The position numbers were made by a program, and so were the translations under genes. The notes below the pieces were generated by a model. The model had not been told where the DNA came from. It searched no databases and saw only the letters and a program-made list of their open reading frames with translations. A stretch of DNA of 64,000 nt from NCBI RefSeq assembly GCF_039535475.1, contig NZ_BAAAXG010000026.1:4211501-4275500 (forward strand), written 5' to 3'. The first letter of the stretch is position 1; every line of letters starts with the position of its first letter. Source of the DNA: Streptomyces showdoensis. Its GTDB lineage: Bacteria > Actinomycetota > Actinomycetes > Streptomycetales > Streptomycetaceae. Positions 7,373 through 16,529 of this stretch are shown here, piece by piece.

Positions 7373-9757
7373 TCAGTGCATCCGCCCCAGCCGCTCCCGC
7401 AGCCGACGGGCGTCGCGCAGCCGCTGCTCGTAGGTCGCCCCCACCGCGAGGAGCAGCAGACCCGCGAGGGCCGGCGGCAGCCAGCGGGGCAGCGCGCCCA
7501 CCGCCTGCACCACGTACGGCGCGAGCTCGTGCAACCCGTCCAGGGCCAGCACCGCGCCGCCGAGCACCAGCAGCGCCTGCAGCCGGAACCGGGCGCCGAG
7601 CAGCGTCACCGCGAGCGCCCCGAGCCCCAGCAGCAGCGGGCGCGCCCACTGCGGGTCCGTCCAGGCCGCCAGGAGGCTCGGCAGCAGCGTCACGGCGAGA
7701 CCCGGCCCGTACGCCGTCCAGGACGAGGCCTCCGGGTCCCTGCGCCGCCGCAGCACGCCCACGGCCAGCGCCGGGACGGTCACCGGCAGCGTGTACGCCT
7801 CCGGGGTCGTCACCTCCCAGACCGCGAGCCGCACCCAGGCGGCGAGCAGGAACAGCACCGCGGCGGCCCACGAGGCGACCGGGCGCCGCTCGGGCCGGAC
7901 CGCCGTGGCCGCGGCGAGCACCCCGCAGAGGGCGAGCGCGAGCGCCGACAGCGCGGGCCGTTCCACGGTCAGCCCGAGCGCGCACAGCGCCACGGCGGCC
8001 CCCGCGCCCTCCACCGCCGGCGCCACCGGCCGGCGGCCCAGCCACGCCCCGACCCCGGCGGTCGCGGCCGGCACGGTCAGCAGCACGAGCCCGGTCACCG
8101 CGGCGGACGCGTGCGCGGCCACCGCCCCCGCGCCGACCAGGCCGGCCGCGGCGAGCACCGCGCCGCAGGCCGCGACGATCCGCCGCGCACCGGTCCCGAG
8201 CACCGCGGCCCCGGCGAACAGCGCGAGGACCGCTCCGAGCACCGCGAACGTCGCCGCCCGCACGTCCAGCCCCAGGGCGACGGCCCCGAGGGCGGACCCG
8301 AGCCCGCCGGCGAACGCGAGCCACGCCACGGCCTCGGCGGGCGCGGCGTCCTCCGCCGGCGCGGGCAGCCCGCGGGTCGCGAGCGAGGGGCGCACGGCCG
8401 TGCCCAGGGCGGCGCCGGCCGTCAGGAGCAGGAGCGCGAGCGTCGCCGGGTACGGGAGCTCCAGGGACACCGGCAGGGCGGTGAGCAGCGCCCAGGCCAG
8501 GGCGAGCGCGCCACAGCGGGCCCAGCGGCGGGGGACCGCCGCCAGGGCGGCCGCCGCGAGCAGCAGGACCAGCGGGGCCGTGGCGGGGTAGCCGTCCAGG
8601 AGCGGATCCGCGTGCTCACCCGACCAGGGCGCCGTCGTGCGCGCGAGCGGCGCCAGGAGCCCCGTCGCCACCGGCGGCAGCGCCCAGGCCAGCGCCAGGG
8701 CGAGCACGCCGCCGCCGGCGCCGGCCAGACCCCGTCGCACGGCCGCGGCCGAGGAGCGCGCCACGGCGCGCAGGGCGGCGGACCCGACCCGGACCCGCAG
8801 GGCCACCGCGGCCAGGACCACCGCGCACAGGGCGTACCCCGGCACCGCCCAGACCTCGGGGAGCGCCGTGCGCAGCGGACCGCCGGCCGCGGCGATCAGG
8901 GCCAGACCGGCCAGCGCGGCCGTGGGCAGCGCCGCCGGGGCGGTGCGGACCGCCACGTACAGCAGGACCGCCGTGCAGGCCAGCAGCAGCGGGGCCGCGC
9001 GCAGTGGCGTCCCGGCCGACAGGGCGAGGCCGGTGAGCAGCGCCCAGCCGCCGAGCGCACCGGCCGTGACGAAGGCGCTGATCCGGACCGGGGCCGGCCC
9101 GGTGCGGCGGGCGAGCGCCAGGTCGAGGACGGCCGTGGCCAGCGCCGCCCACGCGAAGGACAGCACCCCGCCGCCGGCGGCCAGCACCCCGAGGGGCAGC
9201 GGCAGTTGGGCCGCGGCCACGGCCGCCGGGAGCGGGACCCGCAGCCCGGTCAGGGCGGCGCCGTACGCGGCCCAGACGGCGGCCAGCACCGCGGCGGCGC
9301 TCGCCGTGTAGCCCAGGGCGTCCGTCTCCGGGAGGGCCACCCGGTGCAGGGCGTAGGCGTCGAGCAGCGTGAGGACCAGGCCGAGGGCGGCCACCGACTC
9401 CGCGGTGGAACGCAGCCCCTTGCGCAGCAGCGCCACCGGCGCCAGCAGCGCCGCCGAGGTCACGACGCCGAGGACGGCCGCCCGGCCGCCGATGCCCATC
9501 GAACCCCAGCTCACCAGGGTGAAGGCGACGGCCGCGACGGTCAGCAGCACGCCGCCGAGGGTGAGCAGTACGTTCTGCGCGCTGCGCGGCGTCGCCTCGG
9601 CGGCGGGCCGCGGCGCCGCGGGAGCGGCCACCGGCGCGTACAGCACCCGCAGCAGCCAGTCCCGGCGGGCCAGCAACTGGGCCCGGCGGGCGTCGAGTCG
9701 GGCCAGTTCGCGGTCGACGAGCACCAGCTCTTCCGCGGGAGGCAGGGAGGAGTCCAT
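7373..9757 (-). CDS. large multi-spanning membrane protein (SCO7613 C-terminal domain type)
   Basis: A 794-residue protein made almost entirely of Ala/Leu/Val-rich membrane helices, more than twenty by eye. A soluble N-terminal segment of about 60 residues contains an EELVLVDRELARLDARRAQLLARRDWLL amphipathic region. It resembles the Streptomyces proteins annotated as SCO7613 C-terminal domain-containing membrane proteins. No catalytic motif or substrate can be recognised. The start ATG 9757 is divergent from the SRPBCC gene, with 82 bp between them; the end lies close to the tRNA-Val terminator. Confidence 0.75.
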   Translation of the reverse strand: MDSSLPPAEELVLVDRELARLDARRAQLLARRDWLLRVLYAPVAAPAAPRPAAEATPRSAQNVLLTLGGVLLTVAAVAFTLVSWGSMGIGGRAAVLGVVTSAALLAPVALLRKGLRSTAESVAALGLVLTLLDAYALHRVALPETDALGYTASAAAVLAAVWAAYGAALTGLRVPLPAAVAAAQLPLPLGVLAAGGGVLSFAWAALATAVLDLALARRTGPAPVRISAFVTAGALGGWALLTGLALSAGTPLRAAPLLLACTAVLLYVAVRTAPAALPTAALAGLALIAAAGGPLRTALPEVWAVPGYALCAVVLAAVALRVRVGSAALRAVARSSAAAVRRGLAGAGGGVLALALAWALPPVATGLLAPLARTTAPWSGEHADPLLDGYPATAPLVLLLAAAALAAVPRRWARCGALALAWALLTALPVSLELPYPATLALLLLTAGAALGTAVRPSLATRGLPAPAEDAAPAEAVAWLAFAGGLGSALGAVALGLDVRAATFAVLGAVLALFAGAAVLGTGARRIVAACGAVLAAAGLVGAGAVAAHASAAVTGLVLLTVPAATAGVGAWLGRRPVAPAVEGAGAAVALCALGLTVERPALSALALALCGVLAAATAVRPERRPVASWAAAVLFLLAAWVRLAVWEVTTPEAYTLPVTVPALAVGVLRRRRDPEASSWTAYGPGLAVTLLPSLLAAWTDPQWARPLLLGLGALAVTLLGARFRLQALLVLGGAVLALDGLHELAPYVVQAVGALPRWLPPALAGLLLLAVGATYEQRLRDARRLRERLGRMH

Positions 9758-9839
9758 AGCCGGAGTGTGCGGCCGGACCGGGGGCCGGGGGATGGGTGCG
9801 GCTACTCAGATCCGGGCCTGAGTAGCCCACACTGGGGGC

Positions 9840-10286
9840 ATGGACTGGTGCCGCTACCGCTTCCGCAGCGTCTGGCGCCTCGCCGCCCCGCCCGACGCGG
9901 TCTACGCCGTGCTCGAACGCGCCGAGGAGTACCCCCGCTGGTGGCCCCAGGTCCGCGAGGTCGTCCCGCTCGACGGGCGCACCGGCACCGCCCGCTTCCG
10001 CTCGCTCCTCCCGTACGACCTCGTCGTCACCGCCCGGGCCCGGCGCCGCGACCCCGGCGCGCGGGTCCTGGAGGTCGTACTGAGCGGGGACCTGGCCGGC
10101 TGGGCCCGCTGGACCCTCGCCCCGGACGGGGCCGGCACCCGCGCCCTCTACGAGCAGGAGGTCGAGGTCCGCGCCCGGTTGATGCGCGCGCTCGCCGTCC
10201 CCGGGCGGCCCGTGTTCCGCGCCAACCACGCCCTGATGATGCGCGGCGGACGACGCGGGCTGGCGGCCCTGCTGCGCGCGGTTTGA
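9840..10286 (+). CDS. SRPBCC (START/polyketide-cyclase-like) protein
   Basis: A 148-residue single-domain protein of the SRPBCC fold. Characteristic segments are AAPPDAVYAVLERAEEYPRWWPQVREVVPLDG near the N-terminus and RWTLAPDGAGTRALYEQEVEV before the long C-terminal helix. Such proteins bind hydrophobic ligands in a deep pocket; no ligand can be assigned. The -35 box of the downstream tRNA-Val promoter overlaps its stop codon. Confidence 0.8.
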   Translation: MDWCRYRFRSVWRLAAPPDAVYAVLERAEEYPRWWPQVREVVPLDGRTGTARFRSLLPYDLVVTARARRRDPGARVLEVVLSGDLAGWARWTLAPDGAGTRALYEQEVEVRARLMRALAVPGRPVFRANHALMMRGGRRGLAALLRAV

Positions 10287-10312
10287 ACGAGACCCCGAAA
10301 GCCCTGTATGGT
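10283..10312 (+). promoter_or_regulatory. promoter of tRNA-Val(CAC) copy 2
   Basis: TTGAAC, an 18-nt spacer and TATGGT make a near-consensus HrdB promoter. The expected start is about 7 nt before the tRNA. The -35 box overlaps the stop codon of the SRPBCC gene. Confidence 0.75.
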
Positions 10313-10325
10313 TCAACCCGTTCCC

Positions 10326-10397
10326 GGGCGATTAGCTCAGCGGGAGAGCACTTCGTTCACACCGAAGGGGTCACTGGTTCGATCCCAGTATCGCCCA
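10326..10397 (+). tRNA. tRNA-Val(CAC), copy 2
   Basis: Near-identical to copy 1 (D-arm AGCGGGA instead of AGTGGGA and one T-arm change), same CAC anticodon. CCA is not encoded (CCG at 10398-10400). Confidence 0.95.
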
Positions 10398-10403
10398 CCG
10401 GGA

Positions 10404-10435
10404 GAGGCCGGTCCGTCAGCAGACGGACCGGCCTC
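10404..10435 (+). terminator. terminator after tRNA-Val(CAC) copy 2
   Basis: Perfect 14-bp stem GAGGCCGGTCCGTC / GACGGACCGGCCTC with AGCA loop, followed by AGCCTTTTCC. Confidence 0.8.
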
Positions 10436-10461
10436 AGCCTTTTCCGGCGCCCTCGCGCCGC

Positions 10462-11190
10462 CTAGGCCGCCGTCCTCAGCTCCGGACGCAGCGGCCACGC
10501 CGGGTCCACCGCCTCCGGGGTGCCCTGCCGGGCGAACCAGGCCTGCAGCCCGCGCGCCTGCGCCGCGTGCCACACCGCCTGCAGCGTGTGCAGCTCCGAC
10601 GGCGAGAGGCGTTCGAGCCGGGAGGCGAAGCGGCGGCCCACCGACCGCACGACCTCGAGCGCGGCCGAGGCGTCCGCCGCCGCGTCGTGGGCGCCGTCCA
10701 GCACCACCCCGTACTGCTCGCACAGGTCCGTCAGGGTCCGGCGGCCCTTGCGGTACCGGTCCAGGTGCTTGTCCAGGACCCGGGGGTCGAGCACGCACAG
10801 CGGGACGCCGTCCATGTAGGTGCCCAGCGAGGAGGCGCGGTGCCGGCGCAGCTCGCGGTCCAGGATCGTCAGGTCGAAGGGCGCGTTCATCACCACCAGC
10901 GGCCGCCCCGCCGCGCTCTGCTCGGCTATCGCCCGGGCCAGCTCCTCGACCACGGGCGAGGGCCAGCGCCCGTTCCGCTGGAGGTGATCGTCCGTCAGTC
11001 CGTGTACGGCGGTGGCCTCGGCCGGCACCGGGATGCCGGGGTTGACCAGCCAGCGTGTCACCCGTGGCCGCATCCCCGAGGCGTCCTGGACGACGAGGGC
11101 GGCGGACACGATCCGGTCCTCCTCGACGTCGACTCCCGTGGTCTCCGTGTCGAATGCGGCCAGGGGCCCTTCGTACCAGTGCGTCGTCAT
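10462..11190 (-). CDS. 3'-5' exonuclease, DEDDh family (DNA polymerase III epsilon-like)
   Basis: A 242-residue nuclease of the DnaQ-like superfamily. The ExoI motif is FDTETTG with Asp14 and Glu16, ExoII is NAPFDLTILDREL, and ExoIII is GAHDAAADASAAL, giving the DEDDh set of two-metal ligands. It should degrade DNA or RNA 3' to 5', possibly as an accessory proofreader or in repair. The last 60 residues are a family-specific C-terminal extension. ATG 11190 is chosen; the long upstream in-frame extension lacks the family pattern. Divergent from the DUF4365 gene. Confidence 0.88.
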   Translation of the reverse strand: MTTHWYEGPLAAFDTETTGVDVEEDRIVSAALVVQDASGMRPRVTRWLVNPGIPVPAEATAVHGLTDDHLQRNGRWPSPVVEELARAIAEQSAAGRPLVVMNAPFDLTILDRELRRHRASSLGTYMDGVPLCVLDPRVLDKHLDRYRKGRRTLTDLCEQYGVVLDGAHDAAADASAALEVVRSVGRRFASRLERLSPSELHTLQAVWHAAQARGLQAWFARQGTPEAVDPAWPLRPELRTAA

Positions 11191-11310
11191 CCCCGAACTC
11201 CTCGCACGCCCGCGGCAGATGGCCAACCCCCTGCCCGAAACGGTGATACCCGGGCTGTTTGCACCGTACGCAAACCGGTCACAACAGAGCTGACGGGGAA
11301 GGGAATTGAC

Positions 11311-11886
11311 ATGGCGATCGCCCAGCCCGAATGGGGAGGGCCGCCGCCCCAGCGGGCGGCACCGCTGCGCGGCTCGCTCGCCACCACCGCCTGCATGGAG
11401 ACCCTCCAGGTGGGGTACCTCCACGCGGTCGCGGCGGCGGCGGGCTGCTCGCTGTCGCAGCCGTTCCCGGACAACGGCATCGACTGGCACGTCAGCCACG
11501 GTGCCCCCGGGCACACGGTCGACGACGAAGTGACCATCAAGGTGCAGCTGAAGTGCACCTACCAACTGCCGCCGCGCACGCCCGGGGCCTCGGCGTCCTC
11601 GTTCTCGTTCACCCTCGACAACGAGCACCTGGTGAAGCTCGCGCGCACGCCGGTGGCCGTGCACAAGATCCTGGTCGTGATGCTGGTGCCGCGGGACCGG
11701 GAGGACTGGCTGCGGGCCGGCCACGACCGGCTGGACCTGCGGCACTGCTGCTACTGGATCAACCTGGCCGGCCACCCGGTCACGGGACGGCGCAGGACCA
11801 CCGTCCGCATTCCGACGGCACGGATCTTCGACGACCGGGCGCTCTGCGAGATCATGGCCCGGGTCGGCGTGGGAGGGAGACCTTGA
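11311..11886 (+). CDS. DUF4365 domain protein, PD-(D/E)XK nuclease-like
   Basis: A 191-residue protein with the DUF4365 pattern: after a helical segment that contains ETLQVGYLHAVAAAAG comes DNGIDWHV with Asp58 and then VTIKVQLKCT with Gln79-x-Lys81. This spacing matches the active site of PD-(D/E)XK-type nucleases, so a nuclease or nucleic-acid-binding role is plausible but not shown. A GGGGAAGGG ribosome site precedes ATG 11311. The stop overlaps the start of the next gene (TGATG), so the two are co-translated. Confidence 0.8.
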   Translation: MAIAQPEWGGPPPQRAAPLRGSLATTACMETLQVGYLHAVAAAAGCSLSQPFPDNGIDWHVSHGAPGHTVDDEVTIKVQLKCTYQLPPRTPGASASSFSFTLDNEHLVKLARTPVAVHKILVVMLVPRDREDWLRAGHDRLDLRHCCYWINLAGHPVTGRRRTTVRIPTARIFDDRALCEIMARVGVGGRP

Positions 11887-13070
11887 TGCGGCCGATCGAC
11901 GAACCCGACCCCGGCGGGGTCGACCCGCGCGTGCTCGGCGCGCTGCTCGCCCGGCACGGCTGGCGGCGGCACGGCGGCGCCGCGGGCCGCTACACCCGCT
12001 GGGCCCCGCCGGGACCCGAGCCGGCCGGTCGCGGCACCAGTCTGCTGGTGCCGGACAGCCGGGCCTTCCCGGACTGCGAGGACCTGATCGGCGAGGCCCT
12101 GACCGCGCTCGCCCGCAGCGGCACGCCCTCGGCCCGTGAGGTGCTGACCGGGCTCGCCGTCCCGAGCGACGAGATCCGCTGGTGGCGCGACGTCCCGCCG
12201 GGCCCGGCGGGGGGCACGGCCTGGCCCGTGCAGGAGCAGCTGAGGTCCGCCGCCCGTGGGATGCTGCTGGCCGGGGCGCTCGCCGTGCGCGGCCGGGCCG
12301 GGTACCACGGGGCCCGGCACCGCAGGCAGGCCCATGCCTCCCTGGAGAGCGTCGTCGTCGACGGCGCCCCCGGCGGCGGGCTGACCGCGTTCCTGCCCGT
12401 CGACCCGGGCCGGGCCGTCTCCGTACGCCTCTACCACGCGCTCTACGCGGCCCGGGAGGCCGTCGACTACCGGCGGGCGACCGGCGGCATGGAGGCCTTC
12501 GACACCGCGGTCGAGGCCGGGGTCAGCCGCGAGCTCACCGAGGCCCTGGTCGCGCTGGTGCGGGGCACCGAGGGCGCGGGCGTCGCCCTGGAGTGGTCCC
12601 CGGCGGCCGGCACCCCGCCGGGCTGCGCCGCCCGCCCCGAACCCGTCGAGTTCTCGCCCGGCGACCTGCCCGCGCTGCGCGAGGCCGCCGCCCGCTACCT
12701 GGCCGACGAGCCTTCCGTACCGGTGCGGATCACCGGCAGCGTCGTCCGGATGCGCCGCTCGGGCCCGCGCGGCGAGGGCACCGTACGGCTGCGGGTGCTC
12801 GCCGGGGCGGACGTACGGCACGTCCGGGTGGCCCTCGACGAGGACGCGTACCGGACGGCGGGCCACGCCCATCTGGCCGGGCTGCCGATCCGGGTCACGG
12901 GCCGGCTGGAGAGCCGGGGCGGCTTCCGGCGGCTGACCGACGCGAGCGGGGTCGCGCCCGTCCAGGTGGACGAGGCGGTCAGGGACCGGCTGATGAAGTC
13001 GGTCCAGGAGGCCCGGGAGGCGATCGGGAACGCGGACTTCTTCGAGGAGGCGTGCGGCGGGGAGGACTGA
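11886..13070 (+). CDS. uncharacterised partner of the DUF4365 protein
   Basis: A 394-residue soluble protein that I do not recognise. The N-terminal about 100 residues (LLARHGWRRHGGAAGRYTRW, then LLVPDSRAFPDCEDLIGEAL) look like a small alpha/beta domain. The C-terminal part (about 280-370) is rich in beta strands, with VRITGSVVRMRRSG and GLPIRVTGRLESRGGFRRL, which would fit an OB-fold nucleic-acid-binding domain; that is inference. The ATG overlaps the DUF4365 stop (TGATG), so a joint function is likely. Transcribed toward thrS, 114 nt downstream. Confidence 0.7.
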   Translation: MRPIDEPDPGGVDPRVLGALLARHGWRRHGGAAGRYTRWAPPGPEPAGRGTSLLVPDSRAFPDCEDLIGEALTALARSGTPSAREVLTGLAVPSDEIRWWRDVPPGPAGGTAWPVQEQLRSAARGMLLAGALAVRGRAGYHGARHRRQAHASLESVVVDGAPGGGLTAFLPVDPGRAVSVRLYHALYAAREAVDYRRATGGMEAFDTAVEAGVSRELTEALVALVRGTEGAGVALEWSPAAGTPPGCAARPEPVEFSPGDLPALREAAARYLADEPSVPVRITGSVVRMRRSGPRGEGTVRLRVLAGADVRHVRVALDEDAYRTAGHAHLAGLPIRVTGRLESRGGFRRLTDASGVAPVQVDEAVRDRLMKSVQEAREAIGNADFFEEACGGED

Positions 13071-13092
13071 GCGGCCGGACACGGGTCCCCGG

Positions 13093-13098
13093 TAAGAT
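13093..13098 (+). promoter_or_regulatory. possible -10 box of thrS
   Basis: TAAGAT 87 nt upstream of thrS; no convincing -35. The leader between it and the start shows no T-box features. Confidence 0.3.
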
Positions 13099-13184
13099 CG
13101 TGGTCCGCGCGGCACCTCGTCTCTGTCGCGCACCGCCGGCGCCGGCACCTCGTGTCTGCCTGCGCCCTTATGTATGGAGTAACC

Positions 13185-15161
<1,977 letters not shown>

Positions 15162-15177
15162 GGACGCTGAGGAACGG

Positions 15178-15864
15178 TCAGGAGGCCCCCGGGGAGTTCC
15201 CCGGGGGCCCCTTCTCGTCCTCCCGGGTGAAGGCCTGGATCAGCCAGGACGAGAAGGAACCCGTCACCGCGCCGAGCAGGGCCAGGCCGACCCCCATCAT
15301 CCCCACCGCCGTGAGGCGCCCCATCGGGGTCACCGGGGTCACGTCCCCGTAGCCCACCGTCGCCAGCGTCGCGCACGCCCACCACACCGAGTCGCCGAAG
15401 GTGAGGATCGTCGCGCCCGGGGCGGTGTACTCGAAGTGGTAGACGGTCAGCGCCCCGGCGAAGCCGAGCAGCCCCGCCGTCATCCCCCCGTACGCCATGA
15501 CCCGGGCGTAGAGCGAGAGCCGGGGCTTGTCGCGGCGGCGCTGCACCCGGTCGTAGACGCTCACCACCCGCAGCGGGCGCAGCAGCGGCAGGACCACCAC
15601 CACCGTGTCGAGGAGGTGGTGGCGCACGAAGCGCAGCAGGCCGATCCCGCTCAGCCTGACCCGGACGACATAGTCCACGAGGAAGACCGCCCAGGCGGCG
15701 AACGTCAGGGCGAGACAGAGGTCCAGCAGCGCCGTCGGCAGGTGGTGCCCCAGGATCCGGACCGCGTAGCCGGCGAGGAAGACCAGGGCCATCACGGTCA
15801 GCGGCGTCTCCATGACGTTGTCCCAGCGCTCCTGCGCGGTCGGGACCGAGGGCCTGTCTCTCAT
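15178..15864 (-). CDS. potassium channel family protein
   Basis: A 228-residue ion channel with the selectivity filter TLATVGYGDVTP preceded by a pore helix (DSVWWACATLATVGYG). Segment order resembles a six-helix voltage-gated-type subunit: hydrophobic stretches at the N-terminus, an S4-like RPLRVVSVYDRVQRRR with several arginines, then S5, pore and S6 (GVGLALLGAVTGSFSSWL). It should conduct K+ across the cell membrane. No RCK/TrkA-N domain follows. Its last codons form the stem of the terminator shared with thrS. Confidence 0.88.
   Translation of the reverse strand: MRDRPSVPTAQERWDNVMETPLTVMALVFLAGYAVRILGHHLPTALLDLCLALTFAAWAVFLVDYVVRVRLSGIGLLRFVRHHLLDTVVVVLPLLRPLRVVSVYDRVQRRRDKPRLSLYARVMAYGGMTAGLLGFAGALTVYHFEYTAPGATILTFGDSVWWACATLATVGYGDVTPVTPMGRLTAVGMMGVGLALLGAVTGSFSSWLIQAFTREDEKGPPGNSPGAS
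15185..15210. terminator. bidirectional terminator between thrS and the channel gene
   Basis: Perfect 11-bp stem GGCCCCCGGGG / CCCCGGGGGCC with AGTT loop. It lies 23 nt past the thrS stop and inside the last codons (GPPGN) of the convergent channel gene. Confidence 0.75.
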
Positions 15865-15928
15865 CGGTTCAGCATGGCCCCTGCACGGATCTTCCGCCCC
15901 GGCGACACGATCCGAACGGGCGAAGCAA

Positions 15929-15934
15929 TATGCT
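15929..15934 (+). promoter_or_regulatory. -10 box of leaderless HIT gene
   Basis: TATGCT sits 7 nt before ATG 15942; no ribosome site is present. Confidence 0.5.
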
Positions 15935-15941
15935 GCACAGC

Positions 15942-16493
15942 ATGACGACTGAGCCGGAGCAGCAGATCGGAGTGGGGACGCAGGACGCGTTCCAGCGCCT
16001 GTGGACGCCTCACCGGATGGCCTACATCCAGGGCGAGAACAAGCCGACCGGGCCGGGCGCCGACGACGGCTGTCCCTTCTGCACGATCCCCTCGAAGTCG
16101 GACGAGGACGGTCTGGTGATCGCACGCGGCGGCAGCGTGTACGCGGTCCTCAACCTCTACCCGTACAACGGCGGCCACCTGATGGTCGTCCCGTACCGTC
16201 ACGTCGCCGACTACACCGACCTCGACCCGGCCGAGACCGCCGAGCTCGCCGAGTTCACCAAGCGGGCGATGGTCGCGCTGCGCGCCGCCTCCGGTGCCCA
16301 CGGCTTCAACATCGGGATGAACCAGGGCACGGTCGCCGGTGCCGGCATCGCCGCCCACCTGCACCAGCACGTCGTGCCCCGCTGGGGCGGGGACACCAAC
16401 TTCATGCCGGTGGTCGGCCACACGAAGGTGCTGCCGCAGCTCCTCGCCGACACCCGGAAGATGCTGGCCGACGCCTGGCCGGCCGGCGTCTGA
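15942..16493 (+). CDS. HIT domain protein (diadenosine phosphorylase type)
   Basis: A 183-residue histidine-triad protein. The triad is H139-L-H141-Q-H143 in AAHLHQHVVPRW, and a CPFC pair (Cys44, Cys47) near the N-terminus probably binds zinc, as in actinobacterial Ap4A phosphorylase-like HIT proteins. It should act on a nucleoside polyphosphate such as Ap4A. ATG 15942 is chosen because of the TATGCT box 7 nt upstream; ATG 15930 would overlap that box. It is convergent with the large membrane protein gene. Confidence 0.88.
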   Translation: MTTEPEQQIGVGTQDAFQRLWTPHRMAYIQGENKPTGPGADDGCPFCTIPSKSDEDGLVIARGGSVYAVLNLYPYNGGHLMVVPYRHVADYTDLDPAETAELAEFTKRAMVALRAASGAHGFNIGMNQGTVAGAGIAAHLHQHVVPRWGGDTNFMPVVGHTKVLPQLLADTRKMLADAWPAGV

Positions 16494-16529
16494 GCCCGCT
16501 CCCGGCCGGGCGCCCGCCCCGCGCGTCCG

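Noticed and set aside
7205..10465. A 1086-codon open frame on the plus strand running through both tRNA-Val genes
   Set aside because: It is the antisense shadow of the membrane protein gene, rich in Arg/Gly/Pro/Gln with no family resemblance, and it covers tRNA genes and terminators.
13071..13184. T-box leader before thrS
   Set aside because: The leader is short and I see no T-box sequence, specifier loop or antiterminator. The same holds for hisS and alaS.
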